Origin: Diaporthe sp. PMI_573
Taxonomy: Eukaryota; Ascomycota; Sordariomycetes; Diaporthales; Diaporthaceae
NCBI GenBank assembly: GCA_021399435.1
Contig: JAJTUP010000052.1
Span: 399,865-463,864, forward strand
Direction of reading: 5' to 3'
DNA length: 64,000 bases
A model generated the notes under the pieces. The model did no database searches. It saw nothing but the letters and a program-made list of their open reading frames with translations, and was not told where the DNA came from. Position numbers and translations under genes: made by a program. Of the stretch, positions 44,176 to 54,639 are shown piece after piece. Position 1 is the first letter of the stretch. Every line of letters starts with the position of its first letter.

Positions 44176-45570
44176 CAACCGGAACATTCTCTCACATATA
44201 TTTGCGTTTCGGCTTCCTGGAAATTCTATTTCACCCATCGTCCCCGACCAGCCTCATAAAACTGGAAGTACTGCACCGCACTTCGCAGGATTTGGTGATG
44301 ATTCAAGCATAAGAGGAACAAGACGGGAAGCAGTGTCCTTTTACGCCTTTCACCAACCTTTGCAATGCTCTAAGTGCAGCATGGACAGAGCTCGGTACTT
44401 TGCCAGAATTGAGCTAAGTACTTGTAACATATATTACATGTACACACTTTGAATAACCTGGCAAACATTATACTGTACTACTTTATACGCCACCCAACTG
44501 TATAATCAACAGAAGTACGTTTTTTTAGTTTGTAGGTACGACTAATAGAAAACAAAGACATGAATTCAAATCGTACATACCGTACAAGATCACAGACTCA
44601 TTTATTTAACCACACCTTTTTCACTATTTCTTATATAGTAGAGCTCTCTCGAATAGATAAATACAGGTACTCCGTGTTACACGTATTGATCAGATCAGCA
44701 GCGCTCAGAATGCACGTTGAAGGTATCTCGATCCCTGGCGATTTCGTCATATTCCACCAAACAAGAGTTAATAATAGTAGTTGCTACCACAAATCCGTTA
44801 CAGTTTTTAGTACAGCTACCGGAGGTGTTCCTTTCCTGGTCAACAGTCCTAGAGATTGATGAAAACCGGTTCTTTAAGCATCTCAATGACGTTGGTGTGG
44901 AGTTTTGGGCAGGGCTTGCTGATGGGCCTATAAGAGATGATGCGTTGCTCAGTTGGGCTGGGATAAAGACAGCATGCGCAATGACAAGATATATAGGTGT
45001 TAGGAGATGTGATGATGAGCTTGCAGTGATGGTGGACCTAGACTGTCTAGTGGAAGTGAATGTGTTGGGAAATCTGAACCACAAAGTTGACAAAGCTGTA
45101 ATCAAGGCATTGGCCGAGCATAGCATGCAAAAGCTCTGGCCAACTGCAGAAAGATAATGATCAAGAACTATTTTGAGCTTATTCAAGCCTAGGACCACAA
45201 AATCGGTCAACTCCGCGGGGAGATCCTTCCCATTGTGGGTACCTCGTCTGGTGACGAGGTTTTCTGCATTGAAGTGCGGGAAGATATAATGTGGCCAGGA
45301 AGCCTCCTTCGTGACCCAGTCAGACTCTGTGACCGCCTTTTCTGCGTTGGTAGGTGTCTTAAATATTGGTTCTGACGGCCGGGGAAAACACCCCAGTGTT
45401 CCGTTCCGCTATCTGAAGCTATTCCCAGTATCAGATTGGCTAGATTCGGCCTGGATCAGGTGGTTTTCAAGGTGATGGCTTCCGAGTGCCCTGACCATAG
45501 AGACTTGCCACAAACCCGCTCCCCTCCACCCAGAACGTATATTTCACTCAGTGAGAGCCTCAATTCGAGC
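44176..45570. other. No supported gene; possible transposon-derived ORFs
   Basis: 44700-45210 is open on both strands (146 codons plus, 171 codons minus). Neither has a recognised domain; the plus frame (FFKHLNDVGVEFWAGLADGP...) and minus frame both look moderately protein-like, as often happens in transposon relics. Left unassigned. Confidence 0.3.
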
Positions 45571-45939
45571 TTAATAATAACATTTAAGGAAGTGTTTCTT
45601 AGCCATAACTGTTGACGAATCGTATTGCCCCATCATATGTAAATGCTTCTGAAACGAGGCTTTAAGCCGGCCAAAGACTCCTATAACTAGGGGCTGCAGT
45701 ATATATAAGGTATAGGCCGGCAAGAAGATCCTCATCGATTGCCGCCCACATAAGCGTCCACAAAACGCATTGGCAGGATCTCCAAGCGTCTTCTTGTACA
45801 CATAGGTCGAATCAAGCGGGAACAGAAACGATCGCCAGATAGGCCACTGCGAACTTGGCAGCGCACGGGTCTTACGTGTTTTCTCAAGCACATCTGCGAG
45901 CCTCAGTGCGTCTTCCTGGTACAAGTTCCCGTGCAACAC
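45571..45939 (-). pseudogene. Pogo/Tc1-type DDE transposase C-terminal remnant
   Basis: Minus frame of 122 codons. Near its end it reads LYILQPLVIGVFGRLKASF, KHLHMMGQYDSSTVMAKKHF, the conserved QPLDVGVF..LK motif that follows the second Asp of the pogo-like DDE_1 catalytic core (here QPLVIG, so the Asp is lost). Upstream parts are missing. A dead fragment. Confidence 0.7.
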
Positions 45940-46333
45940 AACTTCAATGTGAATCTACGACAGCAGTTCCTCCTGGAAAAACATAGTCCTCGCAGGTAAC
46001 ACGTGTCCAGCTCAGAATTCTGACGAATGGCCGATCCTACTCCTTTTGTTGCGATCTGCAAGAAAGTCCCCATTACGGTTCTTTCGGAGGTAAAACACAT
46101 AACAAGCCGCTTTTTATGAGACTCGTATGCTCAAGATTTAGAGAGCAACTAAACAAGTACGATACTTGCCGCAAGGACTGTGCTTACGTGGTGCAAGGTT
46201 GGTAGGTTTTGTTCAGTGCTTTGTAGAGCCCTTTTGAATGCTACAATATAAATTATTTCCGGTACTTTATATAATTTAGTAGAAATTGTCGGAAGCCAAA
46301 TTATCGCAGCATTCATCTGGAAATTTTCACAAC

Positions 46334-46961
46334 ATGACGAAAGCCTTCAATAACTCAATTCGCATCTCGGTACAGTGCTTATACCAGTCTAGATGCCGAT
46401 ATTTAAGCTGGCTAGTGGACCATCCAGACGTCACCAGGAGCAGCCAGTCTCCAGTCATTAATAGCGCATTCAGCAGTCTGGCTCGTCCCAACGAAGACTG
46501 GACTAAGATTGCGGACAGAGCGGAGCGCCGCCAAATACAAAAACGTATTGCCCAACGCCTTTACCGTAAGTCACTATCTGCGACGTTTACCATACAGTAC
46601 TACTATAGATGATGAATTGATTATGTATAATTTAGGCAGGAAGATTAAGGCGCATGCGGATAAGAAAATTGAATCCTAGCAGCTAGAAAAATGCAAGACG
46701 GCAAACCCCGAGGGGTTGGACTCACGAGGGGCTATGTGTGTGGCGGAGAGGGTATTCCCTTCAGCGCCATTGACGTTCTTGACCGGCGATAGAGATTGTA
46801 AAACGGCTATGTTTTGTACGGGGTGTCCCCATCGGCGTTCACTGGATTCCTTCATGGATTCAGATGCTGCCTCATGTTTGAGAACCATTTCGTCCAAATA
46901 CAAGCTTCATGTGCACACCTGCTATCCCTCAGTCAAATCGGTTCGTCATCTGATATACTAA
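46334..46961 (+). pseudogene. bZIP transcription factor, basic region with premature TAG
   Basis: ATG 46334. Exon 1 to 46565 ends in PNEDWTKIADRAERRQIQKR and IAQRLYR; the intron 46566-46635 (GTAAGT..TTTAG) joins in phase to RKIKAHADKKIES and then TAG at 46677. This is the fungal bZIP basic region (ERRRIQNRIAQRNYRKK). Past the TAG the same frame stays open with protein-like sequence (QLEKCKTANPEGLDSRGAMC ...) to TAA at 46961, so the stop looks like a CAG-to-TAG change in a once longer gene. Its end overlaps the last codons of the convergent BTB gene by 33 bp. Confidence 0.65.
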
Positions 46962-48042
46962 ATCTGCCCCAAAGCCGGGCGTCTCGTTGAACAACGCCGA
47001 CCAGCCTTCCAGACCAGACACATCCTCCACCACACAAGCCGCGAACTGTGCCACGACCAGCCGCAGCTGGCATCCTGGGTCCGTTCGACTGTACACATAG
47101 CGGACGAAAATTGCAAACTCAGGCACGAACGTCGACGCGGAGATGGTCCACTGTGACAGTTCATGGACCAAGTAAGAGCAAGCAAGGTCCATGAGCGAAG
47201 AGATGGCGTATCGATCGGCGAGAATCCAGATCCCTGCGTGGCCGATGAACACGTGCTCGAAGGACTCTCTTGGGGATGCCTGCTTGGTTTGCCAAATATT
47301 TTGCCAAACATCCACGTCACTGGCCTCTGCAAGGTCGCTCTGCTTCTCCATGAACGCGGAGACGAACTTTCGCTTCTTCGTGGAGGGACCGCCATCACCC
47401 CCGGCGCCACAGTCGCAGGCGGCACTCGGCTTGTACCCGTTGTACTTGCAAAATAAGCCATGCATGCGGTCTGCGGTCATTTTGTAAGACGCCAGGGAGT
47501 AGGGCAATTTGAACGTGTCTGTGATGTTGATTGGTTGTACAATCTTGCTCGGGTCCGGAAACGGGGACTGCCTCGGGCCAATGCTGTCCTGCGGCTTCTC
47601 GACCACCTTCACCGCGTTGTCAGGCACCCCCTCAGAACATCCAGCAGGATCATCTTTCTCGGCCGGCGCGAAGCCCATGTAGGTACCGGTATACGCGAAC
47701 TGGGCGAAACGCAAGAAGACGCCCTCATCGACGTCCTCCCATGTCACGCAGCCTTCCAGGGACGCCTTCGTCCTGTCATTGACCAGGCCACCGAGCGGGG
47801 CCGACAAACGAGACAGGAGGGCTCTGTGAATGTAGAATTCCGATTCGTCGTGTCCCACAATAAATTTGAACGGCTTCGTTGCCAAGGATCTAACACCACT
47901 TTAGAGATAAAACAGCTTTCTAGAAAATTACAAGCGCTTACTTATCGAATTCTCCACCGCCTAGGAGAGCTTGGGAAAACGGCGTTGCTGCGCCTCGCAG
48001 CCCGCAAACCTCCGAGTTAATGTGGTTGGATCTGGCGAACAT
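46929..48042 (-). CDS. BTB/POZ domain protein
   Basis: ATG 48042 (MFARSNHINSEVCGLRGAAT). A 101-nt first exon joins through a 52-nt intron (47890-47941, GTAAGC..GTTAG) in phase to a long second exon, 353 aa in all. The BTB fold covers about residues 30-115: KPFKFIVGHDESEFYIHRAL, LSRLSAPLGGLV, then VFLRFAQFAYTGTY. The rest has a Lys/Arg patch (TKKRK, possible NLS) and a C-terminal helical region (ILADRYAISSLMDLACSYLV) typical of large fungal BTB families. Such proteins often adapt substrates to Cullin-3 or form dimers; the partner here is unknown. Frame intact. Confidence 0.8.
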
Positions 48043-49510
48043 TGGGACAGTCAATAGTGGAGGTCCTTACTCTTACAAATTTTTTTTTTTTTTTTGCTCA
48101 ACCTTGGCCTGACTCCATACTTATAGATTCCTCCAGTCGAGATTTAGGGTGCTGTCCACCAGTCATAGTCTAGGGCCTTGGGTCCGGAGGCGAGGAATTT
48201 CCGATGTTTCTCGCAAGCATGGGTATGATACTGCATACAAAGTACGCGTCATTACGGGAATCCCAACCTGGCCTTTTTACAGTACAGTACAGTACAGTAC
48301 AGTACAGCTGCACAGAATAACGTACTATTTATACTTGTAGTATTGTACTTCTCACAGAATTAACAACAACATAGTGACTTCGCCCTTGATTAACGTGTAC
48401 AGATGGACAAGTTGTCGACTCCTTCAAACTTACTTTATTTCTAAGCGATTTTATTTGCTAGGAGTATGCGGCTAGGCTTCCTTTCGATACCAGAAACCAA
48501 CTACGATGGATATCTTCAGATGCAGTGGGGGGCCGTTCACAACCCAAGCTCAGAATGAGCAACACATGCGGACGTGGCCTCGACTTTGTGCAGCTTTTGT
48601 TCGTTCAACGCCTCTTCTAGATGACGGCCATGTTACTCCTGGCCTTAAAAAAGCTCGAACTATTATGCAGCAGACATTACCCACCAGTTTGCTCGAATAG
48701 TACATGGCAACCTCCTTCCTGACGGTACGGGCGGGGCATACACCTTTCCATTTGACGATGTGGATGCTGCTGGGGAAAATGAGGCTGGACTTTTTACTGT
48801 CCTTCCAGGCAACGGAGCGACTCCCAAAGGTCCTGGCGCTAGGGATCAGATCCACAGCACCAGGTGTGATAGCCTACGAGTTCATCTCGGGGAAGCTCGG
48901 ACGGGCCACGGGTGCCCAGCGGCAGACTCTCGACCAAGTATGGTACAAGTCGAGTCGCACGAGACCGAGCGGACCAGGGGGTAAAGAAGAAGGTGGCAGT
49001 GGGAATAAATTGCGAGGCTGATGCGCTTTGGTGGGCCGATGAAGCTGACCAGAAAAAGAAAAGAAGAAAACCAATAACCCAAGTTTCCCCAAAACCATTA
49101 ATACAATGAAAAGTGGGCTGCACAAAATAAATGTAGTGCCCGCAGATGCTCAGGTAGTGCCGAGTGTGTGTGGAAAGGTAAGCTGGTTCGGATAGACGGA
49201 CGGACAGTCTCTGGCCCCGTGGCAGCTTCTCCTTTAGACGTCGATGAGGCTGCGGCAGGTAAGTAGGCAGGCGATGAGGTGTCGAACCCATGGGCGCGCG
49301 GCGGAGACCAGACAACCAGAGCACACCAGGTAGGAAGTGCCCAGCCCCTATCGCCACGCGTCCATGAGTCCACGTTGTGCTGCTGAGGGGGGCTGGGTGT
49401 AGGAGGAGTGAGGCTGTGGCGCGGGTGGGCAGAGCGAGAAGGGGATCTGCGGCCAGTGGCTTGTCAGCAAAGCAAAAGAGAAGACACCATCGAGGAATAT
49501 AGCCGAGAGG
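48043..49510. other. Intergenic; no gene seen
   Basis: A T16 run at 48080-48095 lies about 40 bp upstream of the BTB ATG. No supported coding sequence. Confidence 0.45.
48278..48307 (+). repeat. (ACAGT)n microsatellite
   Basis: Five to six perfect tandem copies of ACAGT. The same word is common in the AT-rich parts of this window. Confidence 0.95.
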
Positions 49511-50119
49511 ATGAAGCTGGATACTCATGACGCGCGAGAGCAGCAGATTGCAAACCAGATCATTGGCCGCTTTGATCGGCTAGCGTTCCAGCGTTTGGTT
49601 GTCTCGTGGATCATCAACAGCAACTCTTCTTTCCGACAAAGTGAAGATCCGTACCTCCGTGCCGCTTTCGAGCATCTCAATCCACTCGTGAAGACAACCG
49701 AAGCGCACATTACGCACGATACAGTCCGCAGGCGGATTCTTCAGGTGTACGGGGAAAACAAGGCGGATATCAAGCGAGTATTGGCGGCAGTCCCGGGGTT
49801 AATTCATATTGCGTTCGATGGCTGGAGGTCCAATAATCGCCACGCTTTGTATGGAATCTGTTGCTATTTTCTCAACACTCTTGGCCAGCCGGGAAAACTC
49901 GTGCTCGGCCTTCCTGAGCTGGTCGACCGCCATTCTGGCGACAATATCGCTGCCTACGTTGTCGAGGTCCTTCGAAGCTACGACATAGCTCATAAGGCTT
50001 GCCATTCAGAATTGTGGCTTTCTCGTGAAGGATTGTACGGCGGAACTTGCAAGCCAGAACAACACTGCGTTCGAGGAGGCGTTGAAAAATGGATACAAGA
50101 TCTTGAAGCCAACAAATAA
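49511..50119 (+). pseudogene. hAT transposase fragment, truncated
   Basis: ATG 49511. Residues up to about 160 are hAT-like: NQIIGRFDRLAFQRLVVSWI, then HIAFDGWRSNNRHALYGICC, YFLNTLGQPGKLVLGLPEL, DRHSGDNIAAYVVEVLRSYD. The family motif that should follow (DNASNN) is replaced near 49990 by unrelated sequence that belongs in another frame to the ORF at 49988-50702. So the copy is cut off inside its catalytic domain and joined to foreign sequence. Confidence 0.8.
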
Positions 50120-50702
50120 GACAAGAAATCAACCAGTCGCAGCAGAGCTGTCCAGTTTGTCGAATGATGGAAACAGTCAACGGAAGAACTCCAGGAAAGG
50201 ACAAGCGAAGCCCCGCGACATGGAGCGTCAAGTTGCTGCCGCTCAGCCCGAGCCGCACAGCGACCTTAGCGACAAGAGAGGCCACTATCTGATCGCTAAT
50301 CTTGGCTCTAACCGCGATGAACCCGACTGCATCGTCATTCCTTCAGGATCAGCATCACATTCGAATAAAGAGGATACTTCCGGAAACGAAAGTGAGAATC
50401 AGGAGCTACGTGCTACCGGTAGACCCCCTGCTCATGATCACGACTCATCGGCGTCGAGCACTGGGCAGAGTAGTACCAGAAAGCAAGATGCAAACCCCGT
50501 GGTCAGCGCTGCTGCGTTTGATCAACAGCTCTTACAGAGTGAAAATGCTCTCCGAGCAGTTGAGAGAGCAACATCTGGAAGTATCCGTCTGGATATACCT
50601 GAAGTGGAACGGGATAGGCATGATACGAGGGTTCCCCGCGACAGCTACGAGCGATTTGATCAGCTAAAGGTCCAGATGAGAAGCAACGCCGCCAATCAGT
50701 GA
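49988..50702 (+). CDS. Hypothetical ORF, possible N-terminal part of Ulp1-like gene
   Basis: Frame open from about 49988 to TGA 50702, beginning IQNCGFLVKDCTAELASQNN, followed by TAFEEALKNGYKIL and a long Ser/Gln/Asn-rich disordered part. ATG options are internal (about 50220). It lies 110 bp upstream of the Ulp1-like ORF and in the same direction, so it could be that gene's disordered N-terminus, separated by a stop or intron. The 5' edge coincides with the end of the hAT fragment. No domain recognised. Confidence 0.4.
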
Positions 50703-50812
50703 CAATTATTATACCACTGCACCATGCAAAAAGGGTGTCTATCGTTGATACTCGACGGTCATGGAAGCCACCATTCCTTGGCAGACTTCAATTCCATGTT
50801 CAATAGAATATA

Positions 50813-52138
50813 ATGTGCCATCATGAGCTAGCTGCATCGCGTGCTTGGTCTCTCTACAGCTGTTGCAGTGGCAAGAATCTCTGGTCGATCAGGATTGGGG
50901 CACCTGACTCTTCTCGCAAGAAACCAAGGAAAAGAAACATTGCGGGGAGCCGCGAGGATGGCCTTTCCGCCGCCCCTACCACGAGTCAACACGTGGAGGC
51001 TAAGTCTGGGCCAGAACTATCGACATTTTGTGGAAGACAAGACATTACCGGTAATAGCCTAGACTTGGATTCCTTCGAACAGGCCCGAGTCGTTGTTGGT
51101 TATGAAAAATCCAGGAGTCTCGAGGCTGAGACCGCTCTGGATGAATCCACCGTCAAGAGTGCTCTGCAAATACTGGCTGATCTTGCCCCGTGCACCGTCA
51201 CAGCGATAGACTGTGATGCTCAGACTGCAACTCGCTCTGCACAATCTAGCCGTACTCCCAACACCATTACAAAAAAAGCGTCCGGGCGGATAACCCTGAT
51301 TCCTATCCATACAACTGACTCCCGACCTTCTTGGCTCCTAGGTGTAATTGATGAAGGTGGTGCGCGGCTTCTGGATGCTATGCCGTCTGAGAATCATATA
51401 CAAATCGCCACGGAGAGGCTGGAGACGCTGTTGTACGACCAATTCTCGGTTCCAATATCTATCACGAAGGCGGACGGTAACACGGAAGCAGCGATTGCAA
51501 CTACTGACGTTTCTGTCGTCGTCAATGCAATTCATGCTATTATGAGATCCTGCGGAGTCGAAATGAATATGTCCAACACCGTGTACTTCGCATCGTGGAG
51601 GGCTGTCATTTTGCAAGTTCTAAAGGTGGCTGCAAATGATACCCAGGACGTTTCCTGGGGTCACGACCTTGAGCCGGAGACGGTCACCCTAGAGGGCGGC
51701 CACACAAGTACACTCTGGTCTCCTGGTACCAGCAGCAATCCCTTCCGTATCCATTACGAAACAGCCAAGCAAGAAATCAATGGCCAGATCGAGCACCTTA
51801 AGAAGCAACTGGGCCTTTTAGAGACTGCCAAGAAATACGAGGATGAGGCAAGGGCGAGGGAAGCCAAGGAGTTGCAAGCCATTGCTGGTATTTTGACTGA
51901 TTTGCTTCAAGCTACTGCCAAGCAGGCTGCCATTCTGGAAAACAGGGAGGCGAGGTACAGAGAATGTCTTGATATTCTTGCTGAGGACTTCTGGGAACAA
52001 GACCAATCCTCCGTGAATAACCTTCAGCAATGTCTGCAGCAGGTGTGCAGTTATCAAACATTTAGAAACAGGGCGGTGGATGCAATTGGCACAGTTATTG
52101 AAGCATTGAATCAACGTACAAAAAGGTGGTATGGTTAG
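50813..52138 (+). CDS. Ulp1-like protein paralogue, catalytic His and Cys absent
   Basis: ATG 50813, 441 aa. Aligns along its length with the 673-aa protein at 9164: LQILADLAPCTVTAIDC matches KLADMVPCTVRVIDS, and SWLLGVIDEGGARLLDAMP matches HWVLAVLDSNGVRLLDSLP. The catalytic His becomes S173 while D188 stays at the same 15-residue spacing, and the Cys region reads EAAIATTDVSVVV. It ends in a coiled-coil-like helical tail (HLKKQLGLLETAKKYEDEAR). The frame is intact over 1.3 kb, which argues for selection on a non-catalytic role or recent decay. The short N-terminus lacks the RGG block of its relative. Confidence 0.6.
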   Translation: MCHHELAASRAWSLYSCCSGKNLWSIRIGAPDSSRKKPRKRNIAGSREDGLSAAPTTSQHVEAKSGPELSTFCGRQDITGNSLDLDSFEQARVVVGYEKSRSLEAETALDESTVKSALQILADLAPCTVTAIDCDAQTATRSAQSSRTPNTITKKASGRITLIPIHTTDSRPSWLLGVIDEGGARLLDAMPSENHIQIATERLETLLYDQFSVPISITKADGNTEAAIATTDVSVVVNAIHAIMRSCGVEMNMSNTVYFASWRAVILQVLKVAANDTQDVSWGHDLEPETVTLEGGHTSTLWSPGTSSNPFRIHYETAKQEINGQIEHLKKQLGLLETAKKYEDEARAREAKELQAIAGILTDLLQATAKQAAILENREARYRECLDILAEDFWEQDQSSVNNLQQCLQQVCSYQTFRNRAVDAIGTVIEALNQRTKRWYG

Positions 52139-52323
52139 GAGGAACAGGATGGAAATATTAGGTTCATTCAAAACAAGACACACACCAATTCGGGTAAATT
52201 ATTATGTTTCTCTAAACCAAAATACCACAGGTTGTACAGTGGATGTCGGCGTGAACTTTCGAGCAATCTGCTCGATCCTCTTGTCTGCATCTGCCCTCTC
52301 GTCCAGAAACATTAAATGCAACC

Positions 52324-52554
52324 ATGAAGGCCATTCAGACCCACCCTGGCAATGCCAACCAGGCCCAGAACTTCATGTCTCCTGGCTCAATGTCTTTCCC
52401 CACTGGCCACAACGAGCTGATGCCTCCTGGCGACGCTGGTCTCAAGGTCCACCAAAACGGCGTTCCAGCCAGCTCTCCGCTTGCCAACGGCAACGCTGTT
52501 GCGCCTGTCACGCCTGCTGCCACCCCAGGCGCGCAGCAGTTAGTTGGGCCCTAG
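52324..52554 (+). pseudogene. TATA-binding protein N-terminal fragment
   Basis: ATG 52324 reads MKAIQTHPGNANQAQNFMSP, GSMSFPTGHNELMPPGD and then NAVAPVTPAATPGAQQ, which resembles the variable N-terminal tail of TBP in Sordariomycetes as I remember it. The conserved saddle (GIVPTLQNIVATVNLD-type start) is absent: after about 52540 the frame ends in LVGP and stop. About 100 bp upstream may be the original leader. I read it as a partial duplicate of the host TBP gene; a search against fungal TBP would settle it. Confidence 0.5.
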
Positions 52555-52703
52555 AGCCCGATGGTATCCGAAGGAAGTACACAAAATTGGCCGATATTGA
52601 ACGTAATCACCACACAAAGACATGGCCGGAATATAAGTTCTGCCCTAGAAGCCGAAAGAACAAGACGGTGAGGCAAATCAACTATCAGCTATTCACAGCA
52701 TGA
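52545..52703 (+). pseudogene. HMG-box-like C-terminal fragment
   Basis: In a different frame from the TBP-like fragment and directly after it: GIRRKYTKLADIERNHHTKT and WPEYKFCPRSRKNKTVRQ, resembling the last helix and basic tail of fungal HMG boxes (..Y..LA..E...H....P.YKF.PR). The first half of the box is absent. Ends at TGA 52703. Confidence 0.4.
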
Positions 52704-53205
52704 GATTTTAGGGCTGGTGGGTATGGGGTTACGTCAAGCATGTTTTGATATACTACAATCTAGTTATTCTTGCCCTCATGACTGAATATTGATACCCCCA
52801 TTCCGAGATTAGCGGTCGGAACCAGAATTGCGAATATTTTGAATACCTGTCGGGCCGTTGGCGATTCAACTGTTTCGTAGAAACAAAAACCTCGGTGTAA
52901 CCCTCAGGGCCCATCGCTCGATGAACATCTCGTATTGTTTGCGAGTTGATCCGGCTGATTGAACGAATTTAAGAGAATACGTATGTTTAAGAACTTGCAT
53001 AATCGGGGGATGCTCTGCCAGACACATTTCTAATCTCGGATTGCAACTCTATAGACCGATCGCGGAGCAGTTGTATGCGGCGCAGTGGGAAGTAAGTGCT
53101 AAGGGTGCGGGGTGAGAGAGAGGGCTAGAATGACAAGTTGAGTAATGTGAGTAAGCCTATACGTACGTTGTACGGGTGCATCCTTCGCCACGCAAGGCGA
53201 CTTCT
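52704..53205. other. Intergenic
   Basis: No coding frame supported; 3' flank of the gene at 53206-53685. Confidence 0.45.
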
Positions 53206-53685
53206 TCACTCGACGGCTTCGGCGATGCGTGTCATGGCTGCGAGCTTGGATCGCTGACTCGAGGCCTTCTTGGAGCTCGACTTGCGCTGCTTGTGGGCGT
53301 TGGCGGCCTGTCGCCTCTGCTGCTTCTCGGCCATGACGGAGCGCATGAGCTCTTGTCGGCGGAGAGCCTGCTCGCGCCTCATCTCCTCGAGCTCAGCGCC
53401 GCCCATGTGGCGCACTGGGGCGGGGCTTGGTGATTGGATGCCGGATCCGTAGCTGGAGACCGAGTGGGCGTCCTCGTCGACAAAGACGGGCTCTGAGAGG
53501 AAGAGCAGGTCCTCGTCGGAGATGTATGATGTCGCTCGGAGCTGTTCATCTCCCTGCTCGCTCAGCGAAACCCGCCGTGGCCAGCTTGGGAATGCGCAGG
53601 ACTCGTTGAGGTATGAGTTGTGATATGCGCTGCGCGGCGATGGGATCTCCATCGGCGACGAGGAGCTGTATGACCGGTAGGGCAT
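53206..53685 (-). CDS. Small conserved fungal protein (159 aa)
   Basis: ATG 53685 (MPYRSYSSSSPMEIPSPR). The protein has a Ser-rich start, an acidic middle (SDEDLLFLSEPVFVDEDA, then SVSSYGSGIQSPSPAP) and a strongly charged C-terminal helix (LEEMRREQALRRQELMRSVM, then KQQRRQAANAHKQRKSSSKK). This layout matches a small unnamed family kept across filamentous ascomycetes. Single exon, intact. The frame stays open upstream of the ATG but the sequence there is AT-rich and not protein-like. The C-terminus suggests a nuclear or nucleic-acid-associated role, which is a guess. Confidence 0.7.
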   Translation of the reverse strand: MPYRSYSSSSPMEIPSPRSAYHNSYLNESCAFPSWPRRVSLSEQGDEQLRATSYISDEDLLFLSEPVFVDEDAHSVSSYGSGIQSPSPAPVRHMGGAELEEMRREQALRRQELMRSVMAEKQQRRQAANAHKQRKSSSKKASSQRSKLAAMTRIAEAVE

Positions 53686-54609
53686 TGTGAGAGGTATCGT
53701 GGGTGTGGAGAGAGTGCTCCGACGCGGTATCTTGTGATTTGGGGCCTGGAAATGAATGCTTAAAATATGGTTCAGTTGAAGTGTGCAACTAATCGAAAGT
53801 GAAAAAGTAAGAAATTGAATAATAAGAAACAATTTTGAATTCAATCCTTTACTGAGGACTGTTCTACCTTTTGGATTTTCTTGTTGATCTTAGCGGCCTA
53901 ACAAGGTTGGTCATAGCCAATCATTTATCTCATAATCACAAAAGCAGTGAACAGACGCTCAACGACACAAACCTCACGGTATCAAATCCTAGAAGAGATT
54001 TGTTCTCGAAATACAAAACGGCATCCCAATACAATGCATCCTACTACAATGTCTGGCCCTCCCTGTTTATTTGCCGTCGAACGTGGAGAGCTTACCGCCC
54101 CTCCTGCTGGATACTCCAGAAGCGATGATTTTCTAGCGGAGACACAGACTCAATCGCTCGTCTCCGGCCAGTTTCCGAGACTCAATGACTCATGCGGGTC
54201 GTGTTTGCGCGCGATCACAAGTGAAATGCAGCGCGGGAGCTGGATCTATTAGCACCAATATCGGGGGAAATGTTGTTATTCTGCTATTTTGACCTGTCGA
54301 GGTCTCTGATCTAACCGACAACCAAGTATAAATACACCAACACGCCCCCTCTCCAAAGTCCAAAGCGTCAGCGCCCGTCTGTCTCTAAACTCAATAGCAT
54401 GGAGAAACTCGAACTTATGCTTTGCAAGTGTCTCGAAGATATCAGATTTATGTTTACAGACCAGCTCGCTTATCTCTAAAGACCTGTGGCAGAGGCGCCT
54501 TTGTGCGACTCTTGAGTAAGGCCATTTTATCAACATCGGCGCGTGCTCTATAAGAAGTTTCAGGAGTCGACACTGCTAGCTGAATACAAGCTACCCAGAT
54601 GGTGCCGTC
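53686..54609. other. Intergenic with possible 5' exons of next gene
   Basis: 54400-54540 contains short protein-like frames (MEKLELMLCKCLEDIRFMFT, then SKDLWQRRLCATLE) that could be 5' exons of the gene ending 55447, but no clean splice series was found. Confidence 0.3.
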
Positions 54610-54639
54610 CTACTAAACAAAAAGTTTACACGTTGATAG

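Noticed and set aside
44695..45210. Minus-strand 171-codon ORF
   Set aside because: Ser/Thr-rich with no motif, and the opposite strand is equally open; left unassigned.
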